From: Candidatus Thiomargarita nelsonii
GTDB taxonomy: Bacteria > Pseudomonadota > Gammaproteobacteria > Beggiatoales > Beggiatoaceae
NCBI GenBank assembly: GCA_000785145.2
Contig: JSZA02000023.1
Location: 1 to 64,000, forward strand
Reading direction: 5' to 3'
DNA length: 64,000 bases
Shown here: piece after piece, positions 63,514 to 64,000 of the stretch
Position numbering within the stretch: position 1 is the first letter of the stretch
Layout of the letters: every line of letters starts with the position of its first letter
Made by a program: the position numbers and the translations under genes
The notes under the pieces: generated by a model
Seen by the model: the letters and a program-made list of their open reading frames with translations, nothing else
What the model was told of the DNA's origin: nothing
Database searches by the model: none

Positions 63514-64000
63514 AATTAGTATGTTTTCTGGCAGTACCGATTTAGATGAGGCTTTGACGCTATTAGCCCAAACGGCGATGGGACTACCAAGAGATTGCAA
63601 GACATTGACTTTAGAGCAAGCGCATGAATACTATTGTTCTGAAGCGGGTTATAATCAGTTGTTACAAACTGCAAAACGTTTTCAAATTAATCCTTTACTA
63701 AAGCTGCAACAACTGGATCGTTTGTTTCGGGATGAATTGTTGTCCAGAAAAGCTCTTCGCACTCATGCGGCACGCAATGTTTACAACAGCGGCAAGGTTG
63801 CTTTATGGCAAGCGCTTTGGACACCCTTTAAAGATAAATTATTGCCTAATCAAGCTTTGCTACAAGCAATGGCAGATTTTATAGCTTTGAATACTGTCCA
63901 AAGCGGTGTCAATTGGTTGGTACAGCAACTAGAGTCGATGGGGTTTGCCATCAAGCATTTGACCAATAACAAACATTCTCCCATCCTTTTTGCTCATCGT
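63503..64000 (+). CDS. unknown protein, cut by the window end
   Basis: 166 codons without a stop from the ATG at 63503 (MSFKISMFSGSTDLDEALTL, then LPRDCKTLTLEQAHEYYCSE and NVYNSGKVALWQALWTPFKD). Mostly helical; no family recognised. Its overlap with the PhyH gene implies a joint function. Confidence 0.75.
   Translation, partial: MSFKISMFSGSTDLDEALTLLAQTAMGLPRDCKTLTLEQAHEYYCSEAGYNQLLQTAKRFQINPLLKLQQLDRLFRDELLSRKALRTHAARNVYNSGKVALWQALWTPFKDKLLPNQALLQAMADFIALNTVQSGVNWLVQQLESMGFAIKHLTNNKHSPILFAHR

Overview
The window looks like chromosome of a gammaproteobacterium of the large sulfur-oxidiser type (Beggiatoaceae/Thiotrichales). That placement is an inference from content: a moderately AT-rich genome with vital genes (cysS, cca, thrB, glyQS, a dTDP-rhamnose set) scattered among dense palindromic repeats, toxin-antitoxin modules, kinase-DUF1566 proteins, a CHAT remnant and an integron-like cassette array. 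No 16S gene or other phylogenetic marker was available.

Layout. 1-17.1 kb is mostly core metabolism: cysS behind a 105-bp tandem repeat; a kinase-like DUF1566 protein with an altered catalytic loop; rfbC-rfbA separated from rfbB by about 6.5 kb of TA modules and a wrecked second kinase-DUF1566 gene; glutaredoxin; two tandem rhodaneses; cca; thrB. 17.2-21.6 kb is a small phage- or plasmid-like block (repressor plus a 1111-aa Toprim/ATPase protein) directly upstream of a fused glyQS. 24.6-27.9 kb carries gmhB, an acyltransferase and a two-gene AAA ATPase plus PD-(D/E)xK-type nuclease pair. A tRNA-Thr(CGU) lies at 28.6 kb.

29-44.3 kb is an integron-like cassette array, nearly all on the minus strand, with palindromic attC-type sites (core GTTAGGC/GCCTAAC). 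Its dominant element is a repeated cassette: sigma70-type promoter, a roughly 130-nt leader with a covarying pseudoknot, and a gene of about 380 aa (variable N-terminal domain, HTH-like segment, DUF559/Vsr-like nuclease domain). Seven copies or remnants are present and only the one at 42596-43738 is intact. Between them lie methyltransferase, GNAT, PIN/antitoxin, FAD-oxidoreductase, transglutaminase and PhzF cassettes. Each copy that retains the region carries a pair of 10-16-bp near-identical motifs exactly 57 bp apart; the motif differs between copies but is matched within a copy. I regard this family as the best candidate for an undescribed system. No integron integrase is in the window.

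44.3-48.2 kb is a MarR-type regulator, a sigma54 activator, a DUF1348 gene and a two-gene membrane operon; three copies of one palindrome link the MarR gene to that operon. 48.8-51.8 kb is a second cassette stretch (VF530, RRM, Panacea pair, acyltransferase), bracketed by a 30-bp direct repeat. 52-59 kb is decayed sequence (OYE, AraC, CHAT, LysR and LysE remnants) around a Septu-like PtuA/PtuB pair, whose nuclease gene has an in-frame stop, and an azoR-cytochrome b561 operon. 59.4-64 kb holds an unusual zinc-finger SDR, a decayed FAD protein, a GNAT, a PhyH dioxygenase and an unknown gene that runs off the end.

Across the window a roughly 100-bp palindromic MITE (ends AATGCCATTAAG) is flanked by 10-12-bp duplications at four sites and interrupts two genes. 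Three further dispersed repeat families and a 27-28-bp micro-insertion also disrupt genes.
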